From assembly GCF_949987535.1 (NCBI RefSeq), contig NC_080074.1, forward strand, positions 37,431,641 to 37,495,640: 64,000 nucleotides of DNA, in the 5' to 3' direction. Shown here piece after piece: positions 20,839 to 33,004 of the stretch (positions are counted from its first letter, which is position 1; each line of letters starts with the position of its first letter). A program made the position numbers and the translations under genes. Source of the stretch: Balaenoptera acutorostrata (lineage: Eukaryota; Chordata; Mammalia; Artiodactyla; Balaenopteridae). Under the pieces are notes generated by a model. That model saw nothing but the letters and a program-made list of their open reading frames with translations, ran no database searches and was not told where the DNA came from.

Positions 20839-22330
20839 GGACCAGACAGGACCTGCACACTGGGGGTGGGGGAGCTGAAGCAGAGGAGAGATTCCCTAAT
20901 TTGGGGAAACACCCTCTCCACAGGGAAATCGATTAGGACAGAAGGGAAGCATTTGAGGCCATTGGAAGAGGGTGAAGCAGCCGATCTGTGGCAGATGGGA
21001 CAGAGTGGGAAATACACAGATGGTCCATACCTTGGCCCTACGTGCCCTGGACTGGGACGTGTGTTCTCAGGTGTGCAAGAGGGCTGGGAGCTAGTGCGTG
21101 GGGCTTGAAGAAGAGGCCCGGAGCGGGGGCTGCTGTTGGGTGTAGGGAGATGGGCTGGGGTAACAGGAGGGAGGAAATCTGCAGCTGGGAGTGCCTGTGG
21201 AGGGAGACTGGATTGCCATGCGAGCAGGGCGCTACTGCTGAGTCACACGCAGGGAGAGGAGCCACTCTTGTGGCCTCTCTCTCCTCACATGCTGGCGCGT
21301 GCTGACGACAATAAAAGAAGCCCCCTCAGAAAAGGCCCTCACTAGGGCCATACCTCTTGTGCCCATGACCACCAGCTTCCCTGCATTTGGCACCACCGGG
21401 ACTCCCGTGAACCAAGCAGTCATACCACCTCTGCGCCCGGACCTCACGGGAGCGACCCAAGACCTCCAAGGCAGCCTCAGGACCAGGCTTCTGTGGGTGG
21501 ATCACATGCAGAGGTGGAGATAAAACCAAAGCTGAACGCCAGAGATGGGGTGACCAAGGAAGAAGATCTAAAATCTTTCCATCAGCTGTACAAGCTGCAG
21601 ATTAAGTCCCCGCAATCAGCGAGGTAGACCCTGCATCTACGGAATATCGGAGTAGACAATGAGTGTTCCCACAAATGAAAAAGGTCTAGCTCTGGCAGCT
21701 GTGGACTTGGGGGCAGCACACGCAGGAATTGGGCCAGATCAGAGTGAGTGGTCCCCACAGGGCCCACAGCAGGTCTAGAGACCAGCGCAGAGGCAGAGGA
21801 GAGCCTCTTGCGGAGGCAGAGGTGGGCTGTGGCTCACAGCATGTGCAAGGACACTCACAGCAGAGACCCCAGGGAAACATAATTATTATAATTAATTTTA
21901 TTATGTTTTGATTCATTCTGTTGTTGGTTCGAGCTTTAGTTTGTTCTTTTTTCTTTCTTTTTTTCTTTTGTTTGTTTGTTGTCATTTTAGTCTTTTTTCT
22001 TTATTTAGTATTTTGGGATCTCCATGTTTTATAACATATTTTTATTTTTTATTTTATTTTTTATACATTTTTACTTTTACTTTACTTTTCTGTTGTTCTG
22101 CATTCTTTTCCCTTATATTTTATTCCTCTTTTTCAATAATATATTTTTCTTTTCTCTTCTTTTTTTTTTTTTTTTTACTATATTTCCATTTCTACTTTGC
22201 TTTTCTGTTGTCCTATGTTTTTTCCCTTTTTATTTTATTTTATTATTATTATTTTTTAAACCATTTTTATTGGTTTCTTCTCTTTCCTTGCTTTATTCTT
22301 CAATTGGCACACTGCTTTGGTTTCTTGGGG

Positions 22331-23127
22331 TTTTTTAAACATCTTTATTGGAGTATAATTGCTTTACAATGGTGTGTTAGTTTCTGCTGTATAACAAAGT
22401 GAATCAGCTATATGCATACATATATCTCCATATGCCCTCCCTCTTGTGACTCTCTCCCACACTCCCTATCCCACCCCTCTAGGGGGTCACAAAGTACAGA
22501 GCTGATCTCCCTGTGCTATGCAGCTGCTTCCCACTAGCTATCTATTTTACATTTGGTAGTGTATATATGTCAATGCTACCCTCTCACTTTGTCCCACCTT
22601 AACCTTCCACCTCCCCGTGTCCTCAAGTCAATTCTCTACATCTCCGTCTTTATTCCTGTCCTGCCCCTAGGTTCATCAGAACCAATTTTTTTTTTAAGAT
22701 TCCATATATATGTGTTAGCATATGGTATTTGTTTTTCTCTTTCTGACTTACTTCACTCTGTATGACAGACTCTAGGTCCATCCACCTCACTACAAATAAC
22801 TCAATTTTGTTTCTTTTTATGGCTGAGTAATATTCCATTGTATATATGTGCCACATCTTCTTTATCCATTCATCTGTTGATGGACATTTAGGTTGCTTCC
22901 ATGTCCTGGCTATTATAAATAGTGCTGCAATGAACATTGTGGTACATGTCTCTTTTTGAATTAAGGTTTTCTGAGGGTATATGCCCAGGAGTGGGATTGC
23001 TGGGTCATATGGTAATTCAATTTTTAGTTTTTTAAGGAACCTCCATACTGTTCTCCATAGTGGCTGTATCAATTTACATTCCCACCAATAGGGCAAGAGG
23101 CTTCCCTTTTCTGCACACCCTCTCAGC
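22331..23127 (-). mobile_element. 5'-truncated L1 nested antisense in L1-B leader
   Basis: On the minus strand it starts in the Cys-rich C-terminal motif of ORF2 (R-G-C-A-E-K-G-S-L-L, then W-W-E-C), runs through an uninterrupted ORF2 C-terminus to its stop near 22,650-22,700, then the 3'UTR and a short A tail (T run at 22,331-22,336). The first Cys-motif histidine position reads P-Y in place of H-C. The open reading of about 140 residues suggests moderate age. No clear target-site duplication is seen. Confidence 0.85.
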
Positions 23128-23989
23128 AGCTGGCAAAGGGGAAGGGATCTCACGACTGAAGGGGGAATTGGGGGACCACTGGGAGGACAGAGGATCAAAA
23201 GGGAGTGTGGCCAGGTTTTCCCCTGCCCTCTTGGGTCCCCAGGAGCCTGCTGAAATCCTGGGCCTGATCCTCTGCCCACTGAGGCCCCCTCCAGCTGTGT
23301 GTGTCCTGAGGGAGTGGGAGGGAGGGAAGGGAGAGCAAAAGTAAAGGCCGGACCTCCAGGACCAGCACCCCTGAGGGTTGGCTGGGGGAGGGGAGGAGTT
23401 CCTACACCCAGCAGAACCTACCCACGGTTAGGGGTCCAGCAGGGATGGGGGAGACCCTGAGGGAGATGGTGGGGAAGGGGTGCAGAGGAACGGAAGGGAA
23501 CACAGCCAGTGTTTTCCCTGTCCACTTAGGCATCAGGGAGCCAGTTGGGCTCCCAGGCCTAATCCTCTGCCCTCAGAGCCTCCCTCCTGCCACGCAGAGC
23601 CCAAGCCCCACCCCTACACCACCACCCAGGGCCCTACCTCTACACTCGGAGACCCCCTCCAATGCGCTGGGCCTAAACCCCACCCACACACCCTCACCCA
23701 GGGCCTTACCTCCAAACTCCAGAACTCCACACTCCAGAGGCCCATCTTTGGATGTGTTGCCTCTCCCCTCCTGGGCAGGTCCTAAGCAGAGGCCCAACTC
23801 CACACTTTAACATTGCCCTGCCTAGGCCCTGACCCCAAGGCCTTTTCTGGCTGTGTGGGTCCTGAGCCGTGGCCCTGCCCCACGCTCTAACGTCACCCCC
23901 CCACCCACCTAGGTCATGCAACACCCTAAAGCCTGCCCCTGCCTAAGTTCCAACCCCCCCTAAACTCCGGCCCCATAACCAAGGCTTTT

Positions 23990-24345
23990 TTTTTTTTTCT
24001 TTTTTCCTCTTTTAGATTGGGATTCTGTTTTACCTTGTTGATTCATTGTTGTTGATTCATTTATATTTTTATTTTTCCTAATAAATCTTTTATTTTTCTA
24101 ATTTTATTTTATTCTTTATACTTTGTTATTGTTCTCTCCTTTTGGCTTGTTCCCCCCACACCTCTCCCCCTTTTTTTTCTTTTTTCTGTTGTGGTTTTAT
24201 TTTACCTTGTTGCAGTTGTTTCAATTATATTTTTATTTTTCCTAATATATTTTTTATCTTTCTAATTTTATTTTGTTTTTTATTCTTTGATATTGTACTG
24301 CTCCTTTTTTTCTTTCTTTCTTTATTTTTTTTTTTTTGTTGCACC
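23990..24345 (+). repeat. Imperfect T-rich tandem duplication
   Basis: Two units of about 170 bp share TTTTACCTTGTTG, then TATTTTTATTTTTCCTAATA and TTTCTAATTTTATTTT (about 24,030-24,115 and 24,200-24,275). It is part of the L1-B leader. Confidence 0.7.
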
Positions 24346-24622
24346 ATGCAGCTTGCGGGATCTTGGTTCCCAGGCTGGAGGTCAGGCCCGAGCTCCTGTG
24401 GTGGGAGCTCTGAGTCTAAACCACTGGACTAACAGAGAACCTCACACCACAGGGAATATTAATTGGAGTGATGCTTCCCAGTGGTCCTAAACTCAGCACC
24501 AAGACCCAGCTCTATCCAACTGTCTGCAAACTCCAGTGCTGGACGCCTCAGGCCAAACAACTAGTAAGACAGGGATATAGCACAACCCATCAAAAGAATA
24601 AAAAATGAAATGACAAAAAAAT

Positions 24623-25543
24623 ATGTTGATGAAGGAGCAAAGTAAAAACCTACAAGACCAAAAAAATGAAGATGAAATAGGCAAGCTACCTGAAAAAGAA
24701 TTCAGAGTAATGATAGTAAAGATGATCCAAAATCTCGGAAACAGAATGGAGAAAATACAAGAAACATTTAACAAAGATCTAGAAGAACTAAAGAGCCAAC
24801 AAACAGTGATGAACAACACAATAACTGAAACTAAAAATACTCTAGAAGGCATCAATAGCAGAATAACTGAGACAGAAGAACGGATAAGTGAGGATAAAAT
24901 GGTGGAAATAACTGCCAGGGAGCAGAATAAAGAAAAAAGAATGAAAGGAATGGAGGACAGTCTCAGGGACATCTGGGACAACATTAGATGCACCACCATT
25001 CGAATCATAGGCATCCCAGAAGAGGAAGAAAAAAAGAAAGGGTCTGAGAAAATATTTGAAGAGATTATAGTCAAAAACTTCCCTAACATGGTAAAGGAAA
25101 TAGTCAATCAAGTCCAGGAAGCACAGAGAGTCCCATACAGGATAAACCCAAAGAGAAACAGGCCAAGACACATATTAATCAAACTATCAAAAATTAAATA
25201 CAAAGAAAAAATATTAAAAGCAACAAGGGAAAAGCAACAAATAACATACAAGGGAATCCCTATAAGGTTAACAGCTGGTCTTTCATCAGAAAATCTACAG
25301 GCCAGAAGGGAGTGGCAAGATATATTTAAAGTGATGAAAGGGAAAAACCTACAACCAATATTACACTACCCAGCAAGGATCTCATTCAGATTCAACGGAG
25401 AAATCAACAGCTTTACAGACAAGCAAAAATTAAGAGAATTCAGCACCACCAAACCAGCTTTACAACAAATGCTAAAGGAACTTCTCTTGGCAGGAAACAC
25501 AAGAGAAGGAAAAGACTTACAAAAACAAACCCAAAACAATTAA
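24623..25543 (+). CDS. L1-B ORF1 protein, open but stop-shifted
   Basis: The frame of 306 residues remains open in an otherwise dead L1. It has the coiled-coil region (about 10-110), the RRM region (N-I-R-C-T-T-I-R-I-I-G-I-P-E-E) and the C-terminal domain (A-R-R-E-W, T-K-P-A-L-Q-Q). Where L1-A ends with TAA after K-E-L-L, this copy has TTGGCA, and the frame runs on for 18 residues to a TAA at 25,541-25,543, only 4 bp before the ORF2 ATG. The N-terminus is shorter than in L1-A and the ATG is a best guess, since in-frame upstream sequence meets a stop. Expression is unlikely to matter, as ORF2 is broken. Confidence 0.7.
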   Translation: MLMKEQSKNLQDQKNEDEIGKLPEKEFRVMIVKMIQNLGNRMEKIQETFNKDLEELKSQQTVMNNTITETKNTLEGINSRITETEERISEDKMVEITAREQNKEKRMKGMEDSLRDIWDNIRCTTIRIIGIPEEEEKKKGSEKIFEEIIVKNFPNMVKEIVNQVQEAQRVPYRINPKRNRPRHILIKLSKIKYKEKILKATREKQQITYKGIPIRLTAGLSSENLQARREWQDIFKVMKGKNLQPILHYPARISFRFNGEINSFTDKQKLREFSTTKPALQQMLKELLLAGNTREGKDLQKQTQNN

Positions 25544-25547
25544 GAAA

Positions 25548-28500
25548 ATGGTAATAGGAACATACTTATCAATAATTACCTTAAGTGTAAACGGATTAAA
25601 TGCCCTAACCAAAAGACACAGACTGGCTGAATGGATAGAAAAACAAGACCCGTACATGCTGTCTACAAGAGACCCACTTCAGACCTAGGGACACATAATG
25701 ACTGGAAGTGAGGGGATGGAAAAAGATATTCTATGCAATTGGAAATCAAAAGAAAGTTGGAGTAGCAATTCTCATATGAGACAAAACAGACTTTAAAATA
25801 AAGACTATTATAAGAGACAAGGAAGGACACTATACAATGATCAAGAGATCAATCCAAGAAGAAGATGTAACAATTGTAAATATCTATGCACCCAACATAG
25901 GAGCACCTCAATACATAAAGCAAATGCTAACAGCCATAAACGGGGAAATCAACAGTAACACAATAATAGTGGGTGACTTTAACACCCCACTTACACCAAT
26001 GGAGAGATCATCCAAACAGAAAATAAATAAGGAAACACAAGCTTTAAATAACACATTAGACCAGGTGGACATAATTGATATTTGTAGGACATTCCATCTG
26101 AAAACAACAGAATACACTTTCTTCTCAATTGCTCATGGCACATTCTCCAGGATAGATCACATCATCTAGGGTCACAAATCAAGCCTCAGTAAATTTAAGA
26201 AAATTGAAATCGTATAAAGCATCTTTTGTGACCACAATGCTATGAAACTAGATATCAATTTCAGGAAAAAAACTGGAAAAATACAAACACAAGGAGGCTA
26301 AACAATATGCTACTAAACAACCAAGAGATCACTGAAGAATCAAAGAGGAAATCAAAAAACACCTAGATACAAATGACAATGAAAAAATGACAACCCCAAA
26401 CCTATGGGATGCAGCAAAAGCAGTTCTAAGAGGGATGTTTATAGCAATAGAATCCTACCACAAGAAAGAAGAAAAATCTCAAATAAACAACTTAACCCTA
26501 CACCTAAAGCAATTAGAGAAAGAAGACCAAAGTGAGGAGAAGGAAAGAAATCATAAAGATCAGATTAGAAATAAATGAAAAAGAAATGAAGGAAACAATA
26601 GCAAAGATCAATAAAACTAGAAGCTTGTTCTTTGAGAACATAAACAATATTGATAAACCATTAGCCAGACTCCTTAGGAAAAAAAGGGAGAAGACCCAAA
26701 TTAACAGAATTAGAAATGAAAAAGGAGAAGTAATAACTGACACCGCAGAAATACAAAGGATCATGAAAGACCACTACAAGCAACTATATGCCAATAAAAT
26801 GGACAACCTGGAAGAAATGGACAAATTCTTAGAAAAGCACAACCTTCTGAGATTGAAACAGGAAGAAATAGAAAATATAAACAGACCAATCACAAGCACT
26901 GAAATTGAAACTGTGATTAAAAGTCTTCCAACAAACAAAAGCCCAGGACCAGTCGGCTTCACAGGCAAATTCTATCAAACATTTAGAGAAGAGCTAACAC
27001 CTATCCTTCTCAAACTCTTCCAAAATATAGCAGAGGGAGGAACACTCCCAAACTCATTCTACGAGGCCACCATCACCCTGATACCAAAACCAGGCAAAGA
27101 TGTCACAAAAAAAGAAAACTACAGGCCAATATCACTAATGAACATAGATGCAAAAATCATCAACAAAATACTAGCAAACAGAATCCAAAAGCACTTTAAA
27201 AGGATCATACACCATGAACAAGTGGGGTTTATCCCAGGAATGCAAAGATTCTTCAATATACGCAAGTCAATCAATGTGATGCACTGTATTAAGAAACTGA
27301 AGGATAAAAACCATGTGATTATCTCAGTAGATGCAGAAAAAACTTTTGACAAAATTCAACACCAATTTATGATAAAAACTCTCCAGAAAGTAGGCATAGA
27401 GAGAACTTACCTCAACATAATAAAGGCCATATATGACAAACCCACAGCCAACATCGTTCTCAATGGTGAAAAACTGAAACCATTTCATCTAACATCAGGA
27501 AAAGACAAGGGTGCTCACTCTCACCACTATTATTCAACATAGTTTTGGAAGTTTTAGCCACAGCAATCAAAGAAGAAAAAGAAATAAAAGGAATCCAAAC
27601 TGGAAAAGAAGTAAAGATGTCACTGTTTGCAGATAACATGATACTATACATAGAGAATCTGAAAGATGCTACCAGAAAACTACCAGAGTTAATCAATGAA
27701 TTTGGTAAAGTAGCAGGATACAAAATTAATGCACATCAGTCTCTTACATTCCTATACACTAATGATGAAAAATAAGAAAGAGAAATTAAGGAAACACTCC
27801 CATTCACCACTGCAACAAAAAGAATCAAATACCTAGGAATAAACCTACCTAAGGAGGCAAAAGACCTGTGTGCAGAAAACTATAACACACTGATGAAAGA
27901 ATTAAAGGTGATACAAACAGATGGAGAGATATACCACGTTCTTGGATTGGAAGAATCAACATTGTGAAAATGACTATACTACCCAAAGCAATCTGCAGAC
28001 CCAATGCAATCCCTATCAAATTACCAGTGGCATTTTTCACAGAACTAGAACAAAAAATTTCACAATTTGTATGGAAACACAAAACACCCCGAATAGCCAA
28101 AGCAATCTTGAGAAAGAAAAACGGAGCTGGAGGAATCAGAATCCCTGACTTCAGACTATACTACAAAGCTACAGTAATCAAGAGAGTATGGTACTGGCAC
28201 AAAAACAGATCTATAGATCAACGGAACAGGATAGAAAGCCCAGAGATAAACCCACACACATATGGTCACCTTATCTTTGATAAAGGAGGCAAGAATATAC
28301 AGTGGAGAAAAGACAGCCTCTTCAATAAGTGGTACTGGGAAAACTGGACAGCTACAGGTAAAAGAATGAAATTGGAACACTTCCTAACACCATACACAAA
28401 AATAAACTCAAAATGGATTAAAGACCTAAATGTAAGTCCAGACACTATAAAACTTTTAGAGGAAAACATAGTAGAAACACTCTATGACATAAATCACAGC

Positions 28501-29241
28501 AAGATCCTCTTTGACTCACCTCCTAGAGAAATGGAAATTAAAAAAAAAATAAACAAATGGGACCTAATGAAACTTAAAAGCTTTTGCAAAGCAAAGGAAA
28601 CTACAAACAAAGGAAAAGACAATCCTCAGAATTAGAGAAAATATTTGCAAATGAAGCAACTGACAAAGGATTAATCTCTAAAATTTACAAGCAGCTCATG
28701 CAGCTCAATATCAAAAATCAAACAACCCAATCCAAAAATGGGCAGAAGACCTAAATAGACATTTCTCTAAAGAAGATATACAGATTGCCAACAAACACAT
28801 GGAAGGATGCTCAACATCACTAATCAGTTGAGAAACGCAAATCAGAACTACAATGAGGTATCACCTCACACTGGTCAGAATGGCCATCATCAAAAATATA
28901 CAAACAATAAATGCTGGAGAGGGTGTGGAGAAAAGGGAACCCTCTTGCACTATTGATGGGAATGTAAATTGAAACAACCACTATGGAGATCAGTATGGAG
29001 GTTCCTTAAAAATCTAAGAATAGAACTACCATATGACCCAGCAATCCCACTACTGGGCATATATCCTGAGAAAACCATAATTCAAAGAGATACATGTACC
29101 ACAATATTCATTGCAGCACTATTTACAATTGCCAGGACATGGAAGCAACCTAAATGTCCAATGACAGATGAATGGGTAAAGAAAATGTGGCACATATATA
29201 CAATGGAATATTACCCAGCCATAAAAAGGAAAAATAATTGA
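25548..29241 (+). pseudogene. L1-B ORF2, multiply broken
   Basis: Homology to ORF2 runs from the start codon to the C-terminus. The endonuclease asparagine in T-L-N-V-N-G is serine (T-L-S-V-N-G). A 2-bp deletion near 25,650 shifts the frame just before Q-E-T-H; more shifts and stops follow near 26,169, 26,340, 26,560, 27,520, 27,775 and 28,635. Longest open pieces: 26,532-27,542 (finger and palm of the RT) and 27,964-28,635. The catalytic box reads F-A-D-N (about 27,626) where F-A-D-D is needed. It cannot make active protein. Confidence 0.9.
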
Positions 29242-29714
29242 GTTATTTGTAGTGAGGTGGATGGACCTAGAGTCTGTCATACAGAGTGAAGTAAGTCAGA
29301 AAGAGAAAACCAAATACCATATGCCAATGCACATATATGGAATCTAAAAATACGGTGTTGCTGAACCTAGTGGCATAGCAGGAATAAAGATGCAGACGCA
29401 GAGAATGGACTTGAGGACATGGTGGGGAAGAGGCAGCTGGGACGAAGTGAGAGAATAGCATTGACATATATACACTACCAAATGTAAAGTGGATATCTAG
29501 TGGGAAGCTGCTGCGTAGCACAGGGAGATCAACTTGATGCTTTTAACGACCTAGAGGGGTGGGATAGGGAGGATGGGAGGGAAGCTCAAGAGCGAGGGGA
29601 TATGGGGATATATGTATACTTATAGCTGGTTCACTTTGTTGTGAAAGAGAAACTAACACAACACTGTAAAGCAATTATACTCCAATAAAGGTATTAAAAA
29701 TTTTTTTAATAAAA
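29242..29714 (+). other. L1-B 3'UTR and tail
   Basis: It ends with a 'gtaaagcaattatactccaataaag' type terminus carrying AATAAA, then a mixed A/T tail. It differs from the L1-A 3'UTR and matches instead the nested antisense L1 at 22.3 kb. Confidence 0.8.
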
Positions 29715-32700
29715 TAAAATCTATGGGATGCAATAAAAGCATTTCTAAGAGGGAAATTTATAGCAATCCAAGCCTACCTCAAGAGATAAGGACAATCTCA
29801 AATAAACAACCTAAATTTACACTTAAAGAAACTAGAAGAAGAAAAAACAAAACCCAAAGTCAGTACAAGGAAAGAAATCTTAATGACCAGAGCAGAAATA
29901 AATAAAATAGAGATAAAAAGCACTAGAAATGATTAATGAAACTAAGAGCTGGATCTTTTAAAAGATAAATAAAATTGATAAACCCTTAGTCAGACTCATC
30001 AAGAAAAAGAAAGAGAGGGCCCAAATCAATAAATCAGAAATGAAAAAGGGGTAGTTACAAGCAACACATAGAAATACAAAGGATCGTAAGAGATTACTAT
30101 GAACAATTATACACCAATAAAATGGACAACCTAGAAGAAACAGACAAATTCCTAGAAATGTTCCATCTCCTAAGCCTGATCCAGGAAGAAAAAGAAAATA
30201 TGAATAGACCAATTACCAGTAATGAAATCGAGTCATTAATAAAAGAATTCCCAAAAAACAAAAGTCCAGGGCCAGATGGCTTCACATGTAAATTCTACCA
30301 AATATTTTGGGAAGAGTTAACACCTATCCTTCTCAAACGATACCAAAAAATTGCAGAGGAAGGAATTCTTCTGAATTTATTCTACAATGCCAACATCTTC
30401 CTGACAACAAAACCAGACAAAGATATCATGAAAAAAGAAAATTACAGGCCAATATCACTGATGAACATAGATACAAAAATCCTCAACAAAATATTATCAA
30501 ACCGAATTCAACAATACTTTAATAGGACCATACACCATGATCACATGGGATTTATCCCTGGGATGCAAGTGTGATGCAATACCCATAAATTGATCAATGT
30601 GATATACCATATTAACAAACTGAAGAATGAAAATCATATGATCATCTCACTAGATGCAAAAAAAGCTTTTGACAACATTCAACATCCATTTATGATAAAA
30701 ACTCTCAACAAAGTGGGTATAGAGGGAACATAACTCAGTATAATGAAGGCCATATATAACAAGCCCTCTGCTAATATCATACTCAACAGTGAAAAGCTGA
30801 AAACATTTCCTCTAATGCCAGGAACAAGGCAAGGATGCTCCCTCTCGCCACTTTTATTCAACATAGTATTGGAAGTCCTTGCCACAGCAATCAGATAAGA
30901 AAAACAAATAAAAGGGATCCAAATTGGAAAGAAAGAAGTAAAACTGTCTCTGTTTGCAGATGACGTGGTATGATACATAGAATCCTCAAGATGCAACCAA
31001 AAAACTACTAGAGCTCATCAATGAATTCAGTAAATTTGCAGGATATAAAATTAATATACAGATATATGTTGTATTTCTACACACTAACAATGAACTATCA
31101 GAGAAATTAAGAAAACTATCCCATTTATAATTCCATCAAAAAAAAAAAAAAAAACCTAGGAAGAAATCTAACTAAGTGGGTAAAGGAACTGTACTTGGAA
31201 AACTATAAGACACTGATGAAAGAAATTGAAGATGACACAAACAGATGGAAATATATACCGTGTCCATGGTTTGGAAGAATTAATATTGTTTAAATGGCCA
31301 TACTTTCCAAGGCAGTCTACAGATTCAATGCAATTCCTATCAAAACACCAATGACATTTTTCACAGAACTAGAACAAATAATTCTAAAATGTGTATGGAA
31401 ATACAAAAGACCCCAAATAGCCAAAATAATCTTGAGAAAGAACAAACCTGGAGATATCATGCTCCCTGATTTCATGCTATACTACAAAGCTACAATAATC
31501 AAAACAGTATGGTATTGGCACAAAAACAGACACATAAATCAGTGGAACAGAATAGAGAGCCCAGAAATGAACCCATATTTACATGGGCAATTAATCTATG
31601 ACAAAGGAGTCAAGAATAAACAATGGGGAAAAGACAGCTTCTTCAATAAATGGTGTTGGGGAAACTGGACAGCTGCATGCAAAAGAATCAAACTGGACTA
31701 CTCTCTCATACCATGCACAAAAATAAATGCAAAATGGATTAAAAGCTTAAACATAAGACCTGAAACCATAAAACTTCTAGAAGAAAACATAGGGCAGTAC
31801 TCTCATTTGTCTTAGTAATATTTTTTTTGGATACTCTCTTCAGGCAAGGGCAACAAAAGCAAAAATAAACAAATGGACTACATCAAACTAAAAGCTTTTG
31901 CACAGTGACAGAAACTAGCAACAAAATGAAAAACCAACCTACTGAATGGGAAAAGATATTTGCAAACAATATATCTAATAAGGGGTTAATATCCAAAACA
32001 TATAAAGAACTCATACAATTCAACATCAAAAAAAAATTTTTTAATGGCCAGAAGATCCGAATAGACATTTTTCCAAAGAAGACATACAGATGGCCAACAG
32101 GCATATGAAAAAATGCTCAACATCACTAATCATCAGGGAAATTCAAATCAAAGCCATGGTGAGAAAAGCCACCTCACACCTGTCAGAATGGCTTTTATCA
32201 AAAAAACAACAAAACACAAGTGTTGCCGAGGATGTGTAGAAAAGGGAAACCTCATGCTCTGTTGGTGAGAATGTAAATTGGTGCAGCCACTGTGGAAAAC
32301 AGGAAGGAGATTCCTCAAAAAATTAAAAAGAGAACTACCAAATGATCCAGTAATTTCACTCCTGGGGATTTATCTGAAGAAAATAAAAACACTAATTAGA
32401 AAAGATACATGCACCCCAATATTCTTTGATGCATTATTTACAATAGGCAAGATATGGAAGCAACCCATGTGCCCATCAATAGGTGACTGGATAAAGAAGA
32501 TAAGGTATATATATGCACATACTCAATGGAATATTACTCAGCCATAGAAAAGAATGAAATCTTGATATTTGTGACAATATGGATGGACCTAGAGGATATT
32601 ATGCTAAGTGAAATAAGTTGAACAGAAAAAGACAAATACTGTATGTGTGGAATTTAAAAAAACCCAAATGAACAAACAGCTAAACAAAAACAGATTCATA

Positions 32701-33004
32701 GATACAGAGAATAAACAGGTGGTTGCCAGAGGGGAGGGGGTTAGGGAGATGAGAGGAGAGAAATAGGCCAGGGAGATTAAGAGGTACAAAATTCTAGGTG
32801 CCAAATAATGAGTCACAGTTATGAAATGTACAGTGTGGGGAATATAATCAATAACTATGCAATGTTTTTGTATGGTGACATATCGTAACTAGACCTAATC
32901 ATTATGCTCATTTTAAAATGTATAGACATACCAAATCACTAAGTTTTATTACAGGAACTAACATAGCATTGTAGGTCAATTATACTTCAAAAACAAACAA
33001 ACCA
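29715..33004 (+). pseudogene. Old L1 (L1-C), ORF2 from residue ~286 to 3' end
   Basis: Homology resumes at N-L-W-D-A (here with substitutions), residue about 286 of ORF2, and runs through RT finger/palm pieces (30,122-30,574), a F-A-D-D box at about 30,952 followed by a stop, the thumb region (31,294-31,815) and the C-terminal segment (32,278-32,547), then a 3'UTR. Stops and indels are dense, older than in L1-B. The junction with L1-B at 29,715 and the left piece at 20,735 fit one element split by a later insertion, with about 360 bp missing. Confidence 0.8.

Larger units (their letters stand above)
20839..24622 (+). promoter_or_regulatory. L1-B 5'UTR (GC-rich and T-rich blocks)
   Basis: The leader has a GC- and CpG-bearing first part (about 20,850-21,860), a T-rich part (about 21,900-22,330), the nested L1, a second GC-rich part (about 23,128-23,985) with several repeats of the type GGCCC-T-C/A-ACTCCACAC, and a duplicated T-rich part (23,990-24,345). 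It ends with a segment like the ORF1-proximal leader of L1-A ('ctccagtgctggacgcctca'). Promoter function is inferred from position only. Long minus- and plus-strand frames here are by-products of biased composition. Confidence 0.65.
20839..29714 (+). mobile_element. Full-length older L1 with long 5'UTR (L1-B)
   Basis: Order: long leader 20,839-24,622, interrupted by an antisense L1; ORF1 24,623-25,543; broken ORF2 25,548 to about 29,241; 3'UTR and A-rich tail to 29,714. It inserted into the older L1-C. Without the nested L1 the leader is about 3.0 kb, much longer than the 0.97 kb of L1-A, and of a different sequence; the coding part is clearly related. ORF2 has frameshifts and stops, so the element is dead. 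Confidence 0.8.

Noticed and set aside
21908..22402. 164-codon, Phe-rich, membrane-like frame
   Set aside because: It is a translation of T-rich low-complexity DNA in the L1-B leader and runs into the nested L1.
22650..23279. 209-codon minus-strand frame as a host gene
   Set aside because: Its C-terminal two thirds are the L1 ORF2 C-terminus; the N-terminal part is chance read-in from the L1-B leader.
23445..23924. Pro-rich and Gly-rich frames on both strands
   Set aside because: Overlapping frames in a GC-rich L1-B leader with no start context, domain or splice structure.
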